The position numbers and the translations under genes are program-made. From assembly GCA_959347315.1 (NCBI GenBank), contig OY365807.1, forward strand, positions 37,721,645 to 37,785,644: a stretch of DNA of 64,000 nt. Reading direction: 5' to 3'. The stretch's first letter is position 1. The number at the start of each line of letters is the position of its first letter. The DNA is from Bimastos eiseni (Eukaryota > Annelida > Clitellata > Crassiclitellata > Lumbricidae). The notes under the pieces are model-generated. The model did no database searches. It was not told the origin of the DNA and was given only the letters and a program-made list of their open reading frames with translations. Below, in pieces: positions 47,696 through 59,887 of the stretch.

Positions 47696-47909
47696 TATTG
47701 TATTGTATACATGCTAATCTCATACACAGATTTAACATGTTTGTGAGGGTGTTGAGAGGCGATATAGAGGCAATATACACATACATATATTTGCCTCTAA
47801 AATCAGAAATTGAAGTAGATCTGTAATTTTGTCAAGTTTCTTGAAAGCTCCAAATGTTATACAACTGCAGCAGTCTGTAAAACTTCTTTCAGTGCCCATT
47901 AGCAACAGA

Positions 47910-47915
47910 TTTATT
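47910..47915 (-). terminator. Candidate polyadenylation signal of the TSSC4-like gene
   Basis: Minus-strand AATAAA lies about 460 nt after the stop codon. No closer canonical signal was noticed. Confidence 0.4.
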
Positions 47916-48376
47916 GAAAACAAATACATGCATACAACAAGGGCTAATCATTAACGTTGAAATTCTTACCCAAACGTGTCCAATGCATATGACATGGTTT
48001 TCCTAAACAATTCTTTGTCAAAGGAAACCAAATAGAGGGCACGAGAGGAAGTTCAATTGCAGGACTCAATTGATTATTTATCAAGCCTGAAACTTGATCT
48101 TCAGGCATGTGTTGCTGTCAACAAGACAAGTCTGATGAAAGTCAAACTGTAGCTAACATTCCATGCAGGAATTAGCTATCATCAAATTATTTATATGTGA
48201 GAAAGTCACATGTATCTAGCTGACATTCAAAACTTAATAATAACAACGTAAGAATGACAGTGGGTTCATTCATAAAATGACAGCAAGTACAAAAGTGGAA
48301 CACCTAAATCCTTTTAAAATCATGCTGCATGTATCTGGTTGTTCCTTATAACATGTCAAAAGTGTTCCTCCAGCTC

Positions 48377-49513
48377 TTAGTCAACCATATCAAGGTCATC
48401 TGTACAGTCATCATCTTTCACGCAGTTCTGCAATTTAATGTCTTCTTGTCCCAATACAAGACAAGAATTTGAATTAATGGGCTCTTCATCATTGCTATCA
48501 TCTTGTTCTTCATAGTGCAAATCAGACCAGCTGTTCATGTCATGTTCTGATTCAGCAAGCCCACTCAGCAGCTCGTCATCGCTATAGCTGTTTTCCACGG
48601 CACAATCACTAAATTCATCGCTTTCGTCAGAATCGTTCTTATCGGATTCACAATCTGCATGCTTTGCTTCCAGAAAGTCTTTGTCTTTCACTGCCAGACT
48701 GTCGTCTTCTTCACTTTCTTCAGCCAAATTTCGTGGTCGGATATGTTTGTTTTTGCACTTCAGGCCTTTATTTTGAAAATGTACATCCAACGATTCTGCA
48801 TTTGTTGACAGGTGCAAAGTATTATTGACACTGCTCTCTGCACATTCACGGAGGCTGTCTTTAATACTTCCACAAGATGCTTCTTCATTTTCATCTTCAG
48901 TCTCTTGTATCAATAAATTTGGACCAACATCAATGATTGGTGACACTGCTTTTAATTCTAACTGATCATCATCTTCCTTTGTTTGCTTCAATGACTGTAC
49001 AGCAGGTTTTTGAAATAAATGCTGCTTCTGAGATGCAAAACATGACTGACCACCAATCTGTGTAACTGTGCAAGTATCCATACAGTCATCGTCCATTTGG
49101 TTGTTAGCATCGGCACATGATCCCGCAGCTCTGTTTTTGAGAGAGTCAATGAACTCCAGGGCAGTACTTCGATTGGACAAGTCGGACATCTGCTCAGGAG
49201 AGACATCAAGGAGGCTGTACGTCTTCCATTTATCAGGCCTCAATCCGTAGTCAGGTAATCTGCTTTTCCGTGGCATTCCCTTTGGAATTTTGAATTTTGT
49301 TTTAAAAGCAACTGGTTCATCAGCGGGATCGGGTTTCAACAGATCGGAATGGTTGTCAGATTGATTCCTTTCAAATGCCTTGTGTTTTGCTTCAATGCTG
49401 TCCAGGCAGGAAAATACATCATATGATCTGGAAGAAAATGCTGTGTCCACCTGTGATAATCTGAAGTTAATAGTACCTGCATCTTTTGTTTTATCCATTT
49501 CAGAAGTTGACAT
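48377..49513 (-). CDS. TSSC4: TSSC4-like protein (U5 snRNP assembly factor), single coding exon
   Basis: TSSC4 is a largely disordered nuclear protein known to assist U5 snRNP and tri-snRNP assembly by binding PRPF8 and other factors. This 378-residue protein has both family landmarks: an N-terminal AFSSRSYDVFSCLD block (25-38) and the block KIPKGMPRKSRLPDYGLRPD (76-95) followed by KWKTYSLLDV and SNRSTALEFI. The rest is acidic and serine-rich (EESEEDD, NDSDESDEFSD), of low complexity and poorly conserved in the family. The ATG at 49511-49513 comes directly after a pyrimidine-rich stretch ending in CAG, so a splice acceptor probably abuts the start codon and the 5' UTR lies upstream. It is transcribed away from the Mastermind gene. 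Family assignment is from remembered motifs. Confidence 0.8.
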   Translation of the reverse strand: MSTSEMDKTKDAGTINFRLSQVDTAFSSRSYDVFSCLDSIEAKHKAFERNQSDNHSDLLKPDPADEPVAFKTKFKIPKGMPRKSRLPDYGLRPDKWKTYSLLDVSPEQMSDLSNRSTALEFIDSLKNRAAGSCADANNQMDDDCMDTCTVTQIGGQSCFASQKQHLFQKPAVQSLKQTKEDDDQLELKAVSPIIDVGPNLLIQETEDENEEASCGSIKDSLRECAESSVNNTLHLSTNAESLDVHFQNKGLKCKNKHIRPRNLAEESEEDDSLAVKDKDFLEAKHADCESDKNDSDESDEFSDCAVENSYSDDELLSGLAESEHDMNSWSDLHYEEQDDSNDEEPINSNSCLVLGQEDIKLQNCVKDDDCTDDLDMVD

Positions 49514-50662
49514 CTGCAAATTGAAAAACTGAGTTTGCTTTGGTAGAAATATCAGAACTATGCAAGCAACAGGAGTTACAGTAACATAAATAAAATATTT
49601 CGTGTAGTAAGAATTTCCACTTAACCCTTCAACGACCAGCTAGATTGATTTCTCATACATTTTAGTATTTTAGTACTGGTCGTTAAAGTGTCAAAGTATC
49701 ATTAATTCAGTTCGGTAATTTATAGAACATTCCTATTCCAACATTCCTACAGCAATGTTAACTTCCAGTTATATTTGTTTGACTACATAATGCAGCTAAT
49801 ATATAATTAAAATAGCCTGTACAAATGACAGAATATCTTAATAAACCTATATTTTCTTGCTAATTTCAAACTTTCACAAAAGTGTTTAAAAGATTGTGCT
49901 AGTAGGCAAGTGAATATTTTTATATCATCCTCAAGAGTACCTCTTGAAGGTGCTCCTTACATGATGTTAGAGCTGATCATAAAGGATTTTGTTAGAGTTG
50001 ATTGTTCAGAACCTGAAGCAGTGTTCTGTTTTGATTCTAAGAAAATTATGGAAGACAAGCACAATGAAATTGCATGTACAGACAGTGGTGAGAGGTACAT
50101 GGTTAGCTAATAAAAAAATTTAATTGTATTTTGCTAAGCACTGTATTTTTTTTAGCCACTTCTTGTTAAACGTAGTAAACAAATACACTCGTTATAAAAA
50201 ATGCTACAAAATTCTATCATAACGTGATTGGGGTCATAGAACCAATGTTCAGTTAGTTGGGATGAAAATATAAGCAATACAATCATCTGCAAGGAAGTGC
50301 ATCTCAAAGGTGAAAAAATTGACAAGCCTCATATTGCATGTAGAACCCAAAAATTTGTCCTATCCAGGCTTAAGTCAATATGTTCAAGTGTCTTGTCCAT
50401 GTTGTAATCAAATAGCCTCATCTTTTCACCTGCATCACAAGATACAGTTCATTCGGGTATGTAATGCTCTTAATCTAGGTGACTGGTCTATTCTTTTGAC
50501 AATAAGTAATGACAATTTTGGGAATAAGTTGCAAGAATCCTAACTACTTCACACATCTCATGATGCAACACACATCAGTAAGTAAATAACAGAGAAAAAC
50601 TTCAATTATACAATAATCTTTGGTAAAACATCAATGTAAAGAATTTTTACTTATGTGGATTG
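49514..50662. other. Upstream of TSSC4-like coding exon, probable 5' intron
   Basis: AT-rich sequence with no motif-bearing frames. The acceptor at the start codon implies that one or more non-coding 5' exons lie in this stretch or further right. Confidence 0.35.
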
Positions 50663-50852
50663 TGGAAGTTGAACTGGTGAAAAGAATGCCTGTTTAAGTA
50701 GAAGTTGGTTTAATCAAACTATTTTATAGTGCAATAGAAACTGGATTGATGAAAATAACTGCTTACTATCGTTTTCTTCAATCCAGCTTCTATATTGTAT
50801 AAAATTTTTCATCATTCCAACTTCTATTTAAGCAAGCACTCTTTTCTTTTCC
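50663..50852. mobile_element. Small relative of the foldback-unit element
   Basis: The units TAGAAGTTGG and GAAACTGGATTGATGAAAAT run forward to about 50763. Inverted units (TTCAATCCAGCTTCTAT, TCATTCCAACTTCTATT) run to 50852, so the whole is an imperfect inverted repeat with arms of about 85 bp. The unit is the same as in the element at 5975-7030, but the GAGCGCCCGACAAA ends are missing. Confidence 0.6.
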
Positions 50853-53115
50853 GACATCTCAGCATCTATGAATTAATAAAAAATGATTTTGCAGCAAGAA
50901 ATAATTAAATTCACTAAAATGATTCGATGTCAGTCATCTAGATTACTTAGGCTATTTAGTTTTTTACTGAGTGCATTGCATTATGCAATATGGAATGTGA
51001 GTAGGATTGCCAACTCAGCACAAACCAATTCCTAGACATTTCCCACTATGATGAATGACTTTTGTAGTTCACATCCATTCATAAAATAAAGGTGATGTTA
51101 GAGATTAAAAGACTTTCGAGTCCTTAACTGAAAGCTGATTAGTTGAAACACTCGTGATGAAATTATGATTATAAACATTGAGAATGTTGCATTACAGTAT
51201 TGCTCATGTTGCTTGGATTTCGATAATGTTACTGAATTGCATAATCTTTTGTAATTACTTACTTATTCCTATATGATGAGACAAACTCAGCATTGTGCAG
51301 GGCATGGTCTGGAATGGGTCGATTCCAGGACTGTTCTGGCCATTCTGGGACAGTTTGGCAACCCTAGATGTGAGTGGTAGTTAGGACAGTTCTATTTCGA
51401 TTGCATTCGGGGGTGGGCATATTGTTAACATACTAGTCATAATAACCACTGTTGCAGAAAATCTTTAAGCACTACCGCTCCTCAGTTACATTTAAAAATT
51501 TCAGTGAGTTTAAGCGACTGCCTTTTAAAGTGAAGAAGGCTCAACAATAATTTGATGATGAAGAAGGCTACATAACAATTCTTGACAAGTCTAATTACCT
51601 TATTAATTAAACATTTTAATCCAAATCTACATATGACACGTTCTGAAGCTCTATTACAACAACGCTATCCTTTTCGACACCGTAAGGGTAACACACATTT
51701 CAACATAAAACGCGTCAGTTTCTCTCACTCGGGTCTCTGCCAGCCTCTGGTATCACACTTAGTATGCAGTCCTTGATTTAATCCGTTAACATACAAAACT
51801 ATACCAACTTTAATACGTAAAAATAGCAGGCAGTCTCAGCAATTTGTATGTTCAAACTATGCTTACATATTATGTTAGTTTGAATCATGCGTCGATTGTT
51901 TGAATACACTTTTGCTGCGAAATGTAAAATGTGTTTTAGCCGCAACACCGATTACATATTACATGGTTTAAATGGAGGTAGACAACGAGTCTACGAGCTG
52001 CCACCATGTGACTGACTGGAAGTTTAAAAATAGCACGGAATTGATGCACTGTATTATCATAATATTTATACACTTCTGTGGCGTCTTAATGCGAATGCTC
52101 AAGTAAGCTTCTGTCGGTGCCAATGTGGTTGTACAAAGCAATGACCAGTAGCAATGACTTTGACATAATCTTTGTGCAAGCCAAATTTTCCATGGTAACT
52201 CCGATCCAAAAGCAGGATGGGAATCCCAGAAGACTTGGATGTCGTGTGGCATTTTATATTTTCAATCGCGCTTCTCACAGTAGTAGCCATTGAGAAGATC
52301 AGCGTGACAGTCCCTGGGAAATAAAGCGCTTTCAAGCAACGAATGGATGAGGGCGGGAACTGGACTAAAAGCTCGCTGTGGATTAAGGAAATAGGCCGTT
52401 CGCCATAGAAGGGTCCTAGATGGCAAAGACACGATTGTTGACTGTTGAGTGATAGTAGTCCTTGTCCGTGGATCAGATCAAGTCGATCCGCAAACCCAAG
52501 AGGGCGAGAGGATATAGCAAAAACATCTCGAGGTCTGCGCATTGAGTCGGAAAGCTATTTAGAAGCTAGACCCCGTTGAGTTATTAGGCGTTAGGACTAA
52601 GAGGGAGTATTGGCTGCCAGAGACGCAGGGTTGGCTCACAGTCGTCCGTAGGTGCACGAGGGATAGGGATTCGAAGTCGTGATTGAACCAGTGAGAAGTA
52701 AAATATGTGTTTACAATATGTCTATAGATGGTGATTGCATTTATTTTTCGCAGATTTAAAGGCAGAGGAGACAGCTCGCTGCGTTAGTCGACAGTTTAGG
52801 CCTACATAATCCGAATTATGCCCTAAATAATTTTATGGTCCGAGCGCTCCCACGGAAGTGGCCGATGCCTAGGCCTATGCAGACCTACATTTCTCTGCTC
52901 TAGCTTCTAAGCGGTCGCTAGCTCTATTCATATAAGATGTTCGCAGAGCGAGCACAATTTAAACGGCCCGGTTTAACAACTACTTTGGTTAGCGCGAATA
53001 CATTCCATGCAACTCCGGGCGTTAGGATACTGGTTCGCATACCGATGTGCCCCAAGATTACTCCACGACATCATTCTTGCTCTTGGATGTGCCATATATA
53101 AAGACCTGATGGTCT
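50853..53115. other. Region between TSSC4-like gene and Mastermind, mostly unassigned
   Basis: AT-rich to about 52.0 kb, then less so. A minus-strand open frame of 147 codons (52099-52542) is described separately. TAGGCCTA octamers recur at about 52797 and 52869. Promoters of both divergent genes may lie between 52.5 and 54.7 kb. Confidence 0.35.
52099..52542 (-). other. Unidentified 147-codon open frame
   Basis: The minus strand is open for 147 codons. An internal ATG with good context at about 52290 (CTCAATGGCTACT) begins MATTVRSAIENIKC and runs 63 codons to a stop. I recognise no family, and other frames over the same bases are also open, which weakens the case. It could be a 5' exon of the TSSC4-like transcript, a short unknown gene or chance. 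Confidence 0.15.
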
Positions 53116-53128
53116 GACATCGATTGTT

Positions 53129-53561
53129 CCGGATATCATGGCGGTCCTTGTGCCATAAAAACAAGAGAAAATACCGCAAAAAGGTAAAGCATCAAGCTCT
53201 CTTACCTGCCCTCTAATGGTTGCCATGGAAGCTGCCCGATGAATAATGGCTCGTCAGTCCTGGCAGTAGAAATGGAGACCATGAAGAGGTCGAGACAAAC
53301 AAGACATCCACGCTGTCTTGTTGTTGCCTTTCAGATTCCTTCAAGACTCGGACGACGAAAGACAACGCCAGCACAACAAATAAAGACCGAAGAAGCAAAG
53401 ACGAAGACACGAAGCCAGAAAATAAACACTGAACAGTTATGTTAAAATTAACCTAAAAACTATTAACCTTATAAATCATATTGTATTGTAAATGCATAAA
53501 ACAGAGACTGAGGCATCCTTGTTATGGATGCGTCGTTAAATAAATTTATATCAGTCAGTCA
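53129..53561 (+). mobile_element. Short retroposon with 13-bp target duplication
   Basis: GACATCGATTGTT occurs on both sides (53116-53128 and 53562-53574). The inserted 433 bp ends GTTAAATAAATTTATATCAG followed by TCAGTCAG, like the short-repeat tails of some SINEs and LINEs. The 5' end has no obvious tRNA head; a truncated LINE 3' end or a SINE of other origin are both possible. Confidence 0.65.
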
Positions 53562-53574
53562 GACATCGATTGTT

Positions 53575-54751
53575 GAAGACCAGTGCTGCTCGTACTCCGG
53601 CAGTGCCAGCCCCAGCCCTAAATCTGGATAGACAGAAAGGCGTCGTTAATAATCTTCGTCATCACACAATGCTAGTCGTCATTGCTACGTCGGATTGTTG
53701 TACGGCAACTTGTTCTACATCGAATATAGCCTGTTGCAGTTGTGTGTTCGTAACTTATAAGCAGATGTTACATATTATGTCCTGCTGCTGATGTCCGTCA
53801 AAAATCTAAACTCGGAGACCGCGATTAAAACAATTATGGAAGGATTAATAATATATATTATTGAGCGAAGAAGTCCGACTAGAGCGATTGGTTCCTACTC
53901 GAGGGCTTAGCGGTGACTCCGACGACTAGCCTAGGGCACCCGGTCGCTGTAGAACTACTGAAAAACCTGCTCATTCACAGTTACACGGACGATTATATTT
54001 TTGCCCACAAGGAGCAGGCCCACGCATATGAGCATATTACTTTCGAGCCGCCCTAAATTCACACTCCTTGCTTATGATCTCATTAAAATTTTCTTATGAG
54101 TAATTCAGAAATTAGCATGTCAGGATCTTGTCCCACTGCAGCTTTGCCGCGCCGTGTGGGCCCATTACGAACATTCCTCACCACGCTGCCAGCAGCCTAC
54201 TGTGCGACTTTGTGACCCAATTAACTGATGCGAACCTCGGCGTATTAATTCAAAACTACGCGCTTTCCAAAGTAGACCTGTGTCACGGACGTTTCCAGCT
54301 TCCTATAATCTCGTAGTTAGTGTTTTTATTGCTAAGATTTATAATGATTCGACTATTACCAAATTGATTTTTTTCTATATAAGTGATTTAAGTTATCTAA
54401 AATTGAGGAACTATTTTCAGTTGAAGGGCTACATAGCGGAAGTAGGTAAACCGTATATGTGTTGTGTCTCGACTGAAGCGATGGAAACATTGTTTGGTGG
54501 TGGAAAACATTCACGAACGAAACATGCATATTTCCATTTTAGTCGAATTTTTCGTGTTAAATGCATCGTAAAACACGTACAGACTCATTTACTGCCTTCG
54601 ACTTCTTGTCAGCATACCAGCTGACATTGAAAAATGTGCTGCTGTTCTAAAGTTTGTATGTCAATTCGTCTGCTTAGTTCAGGCGCGTCGTAGTGCGCTG
54701 TGACTGAGCGAAGCAGCTGTCTTGAAGTTGTGGATAGGTCCAAACGTGACG
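53575..54751. other. Mastermind 5' flank
   Basis: No coding exon was recognised; the open frames at 54128-54624 lack family motifs. It is likely to contain the Mastermind promoter and 5' UTR. Confidence 0.4.
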
Positions 54752-55024
54752 ATGAATGTGAGCGTACGGGACTATATGCCAGGTGGTGCCCAGCACGGCG
54801 ATGTCATCGATCGGATGCGTCGTCGGATGGACGCCTATCGCCAAAGGCACGTTGAAATGGCTAGTCACTTTGATGGGCGGAATAACGAAATCTCAGAAAG
54901 ACAGAGACAAGAAACGGCCGCCTACCACAAACGATGGCTAGATAGCAAGGCTAAGAGAACTACCAGTAAGTCAAAAGCTAGCCAGAGAGGAGAAGGTTCA
55001 GCTCTAACCTCAAACTCATATGCA
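54752..55024 (+). CDS. MAML: Mastermind (MAML) first coding exon, partial gene
   Basis: Mastermind is the nuclear co-activator that binds the Notch intracellular domain-CSL complex and recruits p300/mediator. This 91-residue exon carries the conserved N-terminal CSL/Notch-binding helix: HGDVIDRMRRRMDAYRQRH (15-33), then SERQRQETAAYHKRWLDSKA (48-67) and a basic KRTTSKSK tail. This matches the MAML pattern HSAVMERLRRR..CRRHH..ERQ..ALHQRC..AKAKR. The start is the ATG at 54752, the first in the open frame after 54722. The exon ends ATATGCA/GTAAGT in phase 0. A second donor-like GTAAGT lies at 54966 inside the exon. The large glutamine-rich later exons were not found up to 64 kb, so the gene extends beyond the window. 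Confidence 0.85.
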
Positions 55025-55131
55025 GTAAGTATTGTTTGGCTTTTTCTGTATCTGCAGCTATGTCTAACTTTATATAATTTTGTTCATAGAACAGCCAGCA
55101 TCAGGTCACCTGTTGAGAGAGTATATACATG

Positions 55132-55136
<5 letters not shown>

Positions 55137-55172
<36 letters not shown>
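55137..55172. repeat. (TA)n microsatellite
   Basis: About 17 TA dinucleotides, about 110 bp after the Mastermind exon and directly before a LINE 3' fragment. Confidence 0.9.
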
Positions 55173-55173
<1 letters not shown>

Positions 55174-55562
55174 AGTTACTCTTTTCCGAGAGTTGAATCT
55201 CAGGCTAGCATGGTCTGTAATATAAAACAACTCTAGCATCTGCAACTTCTCCAAAAACTCACCGGCCAGAGCTGTCGCTAGAATGCCCAAGCATCATCAT
55301 ATCACTCCTATTCTCAAATCACTCCATTGGCTAAAAATCCCTGAGCGAATCCACTCCGAAGTCCTATCTCTAATAAGTTACAACTCCAAACAATACTCCA
55401 TGCCCAGTTGCCCAAATATCTTTGTGAACTCTTCACCATCCAACCAAACTGCTCTACCCGATCAACCTCACGTCTCAGTCTTTCTCGACGCAGGTCACTA
55501 CTTATAAATCTCAATACCAGTTACTCTTTTCCGAGAGTTGAATCTCGGGCTAGCATGGTCTG

Positions 55563-55606
<44 letters not shown>

Positions 55607-56650
55607 GCACACAGTGGCAAGCAATAGAAGTTCCTTAAGATAGCCCTGAGAAGCAACCACATGTATGAAGTGTTAGCAACTACATTTTCTTAACTTGAAG
55701 GTGGGTGGCAGTAGCGATCCTGCTTATTATATTCAGATTTATTTATATTAAATTCACATTTAATAACAGTTGTATTGATTGTATAATGTTTTATGATGTG
55801 AATGTAAATGCACACATTTTTCTGTGGTAACTGTATGACTTAAGTTGTGCTATATTTTTCCCATTTTTGATTGATACCCATTTGAATGGGTGCCACACGA
55901 TTTAGATCCTCATTTACAGCCTTACTTGCTTAAGATTCAACTATCTGAAATGAACCACTTTTAAGGACCCACTCTTACAGACCATGCTAGCCCGAGATTC
56001 GACTCTCGGAAAAGAGTAACTATTCGATAGTGATTGATAGTAGCTGTTTTCAACTGGCAGCCTGCTGCCTCAACATTGTATGCATGCAATTCTATCATCT
56101 GCAACTTCTCCAAAAACTCACCGGCCAGAGCTGTCGCTAGAATGCCCAAGCATCATCATATCACTCCTATTCTCAAATCACTCCATTGGCTAAAAATCCC
56201 CGAGCGAATCCACTCCGAAGTCCTATCTCTAATAAGTTACAACTCCAAACAATACTCCATGCCCAGTTGCCCAAATATCTTTGTGAACTCTTCACCATCC
56301 AGCCAAACTGCTCTACCCGATCAACCCATGTCTCAGTCTTTCTCGACGCAGGTCACAACTTATAAATCTCAAGTTCTCCACATGAGTCATATCCCACATT
56401 GCAACATGCCTTTGGAACAAACGATCTGCCTCTTGAATTCAGCAAACATTCAATTCCTTGTTCATCATTGCCAATCACCTACAGAGTCCTATGTCTATCT
56501 CCCATCAGGCCTTCCACTCAGAACTGAAGTGCAGCTCTTCAAGAACTCGACTCTTACGCATCTGATTCTCTGCTTCCCAATTCTCACCCTAAGCATCGCC
56601 CACCTTAGAAACCGGACCTCTACCTCCCCTGGACTACCCTTTGGAGTTTA
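55171..56650 (+). mobile_element. Mosaic of LINE 3'-end copies in Mastermind intron 1
   Basis: Two nearly identical copies (55237-55515 and 56096-56371) encode ARAVARMPKHHHITPILKSL, HWLKIPERIHSEVLSL and then, after a shift, PKYLCELFTIQP. This is the C-terminal part of CR1/L2-like ORF2 after the RT domain. The second copy runs on to about 56650. A 50-bp piece (AGTTACTCTTTTCCGAGAGT onward) occurs forward at 55171 and 55515 and inverted at 55976-56020. A (TA)n tract at 55564-55605 follows the first copy. The arrangement implies nested insertion or rearrangement. All copies are truncated and frameshifted. Confidence 0.75.
55564..55605. repeat. (AT)n microsatellite
   Basis: About 20 AT dinucleotides directly attached to the end of the first LINE copy, after TCTGTAATAT. 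Confidence 0.9.
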
Positions 56651-59600
56651 GATCCTTAGTGAAAAGAATTTGAATTGAATGTTCTCAAAGATTTTCAACC
56701 TGTGGTGTTATTTAAAAATGGTAGTAACATTATGGTTATTATTGGGTTGTCTTGATATGGTTATTGTGTCATGTCTTTAGGAGATGACACAAATAGCTTA
56801 AATGGTTCCCCAAACTCAAGTGACTTGTGACAATAATAACCTATCAGATGTCCTATCAGATAACCTATCAAAATATCAGATGACTTCTCTGATTCGACAC
56901 AGTACTCGGGAATATGCTTGTGCCCTGCACTTCACTTTCGAGTCGTGACTTAGAAGTTTGGAGATCATAATTACGATCTAAGTTTTCCATTGCAAAAGAG
57001 TTTAATTTTTTTGCAATTGGATGCTGTGTCGACTTGATTTCAGACTCTCAACAATATAAACCAAATGTCAACGTATGAAATCCTAAATCACGTTTTTTGA
57101 CTGAATTTTATTTGAGCGTTGATTTATGGTGAAGCAGAAAAGAATGAACATGTAGTCAATGCATTTGGATAACAAGAAAATAATAATAATGTACCCTGTA
57201 CTATGTTTACTTATGTCTGATGTAAACAACAACCACCTTTGTTAAAATACTAGCATGAAGCAAAGGTTAATAGCAGTTAATTACCTGTAACTTTTGGTTG
57301 GCTAACATTGTCCACTAAAACTATGTAATTAGTCTACAACTATGAAGCAGCACATTTTACTTAAAAGAGAGGAAAAACTTTTGAATATTTGGATGCAGTG
57401 AGAGGCATGTTGCATACCTGTCAGTTGACACACCCTAAAAGAGTGAGTAATAAGAGTGAGCAATAACAAGGAGATTAAGCTGATCCTATTTTGATGTGAA
57501 ATGAATTTCTTCAGCTGTACAGTTCACATCAAATAGGAAGGATGCAACAAGATTTTTTATTAAATTCCAGATTGGATGATAATGAACCGTGAAAGTGTTT
57601 GTATCCAGTGCCTTTGTTTTGTATCCATGATTGATATTATCAGATGGTGATATTGGTTCTTTTGGTGGACTTTAACTTATGGTTTCACTCGAAAATAAAA
57701 CGATGCCTCACGCATTATGATAACAGGGCGTTTGAAGTCGCTATAGTCGATTTAAATTAGATAACAACTTAAGACTTGTTAACTTCCTTTAACTCTATAA
57801 TTGAGGACTTCAAATTCAAGTCTTGTTTAAGTTAATGCCTTGGTTTCCATTTAATACGGTCATTCGCTGTCTACAATGTGCATGTCTCACAGTGCATGAA
57901 ATTCAAAGTTTTGATATGGATCTAAAAGTGCCAACTGAGTAGGGAGACTGCCACTTGTTGCCCTGCTTTGGAAGTGTGACTGACTGCAAATTCCTGTACT
58001 CTGACCCAAGGGAGACACAGTGTACCCTCCTCACACCCCTCATCAGTTCTTTTTCTGCACTTGGGCCATTTATCTGGATTTATCAGGTCAGGTTCACAGT
58101 TATTTGAATAGCAATGAGTATTGATTATGCATTATTATCTCTGTTATTATTATGTTTCACCAGACAATTTCACCAGAGCCACAACACAGCCATGCCGCTA
58201 CAAGGGCGCTATATAAATAAGTCACTGTGTTATATAAACAAGTCACTGTGTTCAGTTAATGTATTGGGAATCGTCATCACCATCATAATTGTAAGTCATT
58301 ATGATGTAAGTCATTTGGTGGCGATGAGTACGAATAAAGGACAGCCATTGTTCTTGACTATTTGACATACCATTCCCCCCCTTGTGTCAGTGCAAGTTAT
58401 GCTTGGGCTTGTTTTGCCTTTGGGGCATTGCATAATGGTGGGTTGTGCTCTTGAGAACGTTACATGGGTGGGTGGGTGTGGGTGAGCTTAATAATACGTA
58501 ATGCTTTTACCAATTAGATGAATCTTAATTTAAAGAAAATAATTAATTGAAACTTTTCAGCTGTGTGTAAAACTGTTAATGCTCATGATGTAAAACTTTA
58601 ACAAATAGCAATTAGTGTTGAAATTGTCAAACAGGACAGATAAATATAACATTGATATTCAGCAGCATCTAGAATTTGAACTGAAGTCAATTCTTTCAAA
58701 AACAATTAAAGTATTATTAATGTTGCAATAAATTTTTAATTTGCTGCGGTACGCTGAAATGCATTTTTTTAAAAACTTTGTGAAAGTAAAATTGTGTTAA
58801 ATATAAATGTGCTTTTACATAGTGGAGAAAAATTGATTTTTTTATAACAATAAATATGTAATTTTCTGTTGTGTGGTCTAGGGAAACACGACTATGTGTC
58901 AAAGGGTGGGAGTGGTTTTTTTTGACATTATGTAATTGTGCAATGCCTGAAACAATTTCTTTTCGCATCCCATCTTGCATGCAGTGCATTATGTGGAATT
59001 CGGTCAACTGTTATTCTTACAACATCTCCAAACCTTGGGAGCCTTCGTTGAACAACAACTACTTTGTCTAGCAGAGTTGTTTGGATACCTAATGCGTGTG
59101 TCACCATTTCTTAATTCTACAGTCTAAGAATTCCTGTAATCTTAGCCAACTCATTTCTGTTCTCAGAATTTTTTTTCTCATCTTGTTTTCACATTGTCCA
59201 ACGTGTCGATTGATGTTGGAAAATCGGTTATGTCATCGTCTGGTATATTTGTATTCTGATTTCTTTTGTTAATTATCTGCTTTTCCATTATGCTGTTCAT
59301 CATTAGAAGTGCTTGTGAAGTGTATGTCTTTTTCATGTGCTTTTATTAGCCCTTTCTAGGTTGCCAAATTGTTTACTTGCTCAATAACTTCTCTGTGGAC
59401 GTTGATGCCCATTGGTGACGGTATCTCTTTCATCTTTTCTACAACCATTGTTTTGGTTTCTCTGTGTTGAACATTTGGCTAAATCTTCTTAGTACTGAGT
59501 TCATCAATCTTTGTCGTAATATCCTGTAGCTGTGGTCCGCTTCTAGTGAGGAGGCCAACATGCTTTGCTTCAAGAAGTTGCCTCATTGAGAAGAGTTGAT

Positions 59601-59887
59601 GAATTGATGAATTGTGTCTCTGTCTGACCTGAATCCGAAAGCTTGTTCTTCTCCAAGTGTACAATAATAATAATGATGATGATGATGACGATAACAATAA
59701 CAATAATAACTTTCATTCGGCTCTGTTTGTATCATTTTGGTGAAGACATTCCCTGGAATGCTGTGTAAGCTGACGACTCAGTTTCTACAGTCTTGTCTTT
59801 TGTACATTGGGATGATTAAATCAGTATTGTATTGTGTTGGTATTGTATAGGGAATGGCTGATACTAATTGGATAGAATGCTCAGAGA
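56651..59887. other. Mastermind intron 1, mostly unassigned
   Basis: AT-rich sequence with no exon recognised. It contains a small hairpin (57485-57500 with 57523-57537, CCTATTTTGATGTGAA type), a short direct repeat around AAGTCACTGTGT (58219 and 58241) and an (AAT/ATG)n tract at 59660-59710. Confidence 0.4.
59660..59710. repeat. AAT/ATG/AAC trinucleotide microsatellite
   Basis: Runs of AAT, GAT and AAC triplets total about 50 bp, within Mastermind intron 1. Confidence 0.85.

Noticed and set aside
54280..54624. 114-codon frame just upstream of Mastermind
   Set aside because: No family resemblance and no in-frame link to the Mastermind ATG; probably 5' flank or UTR.
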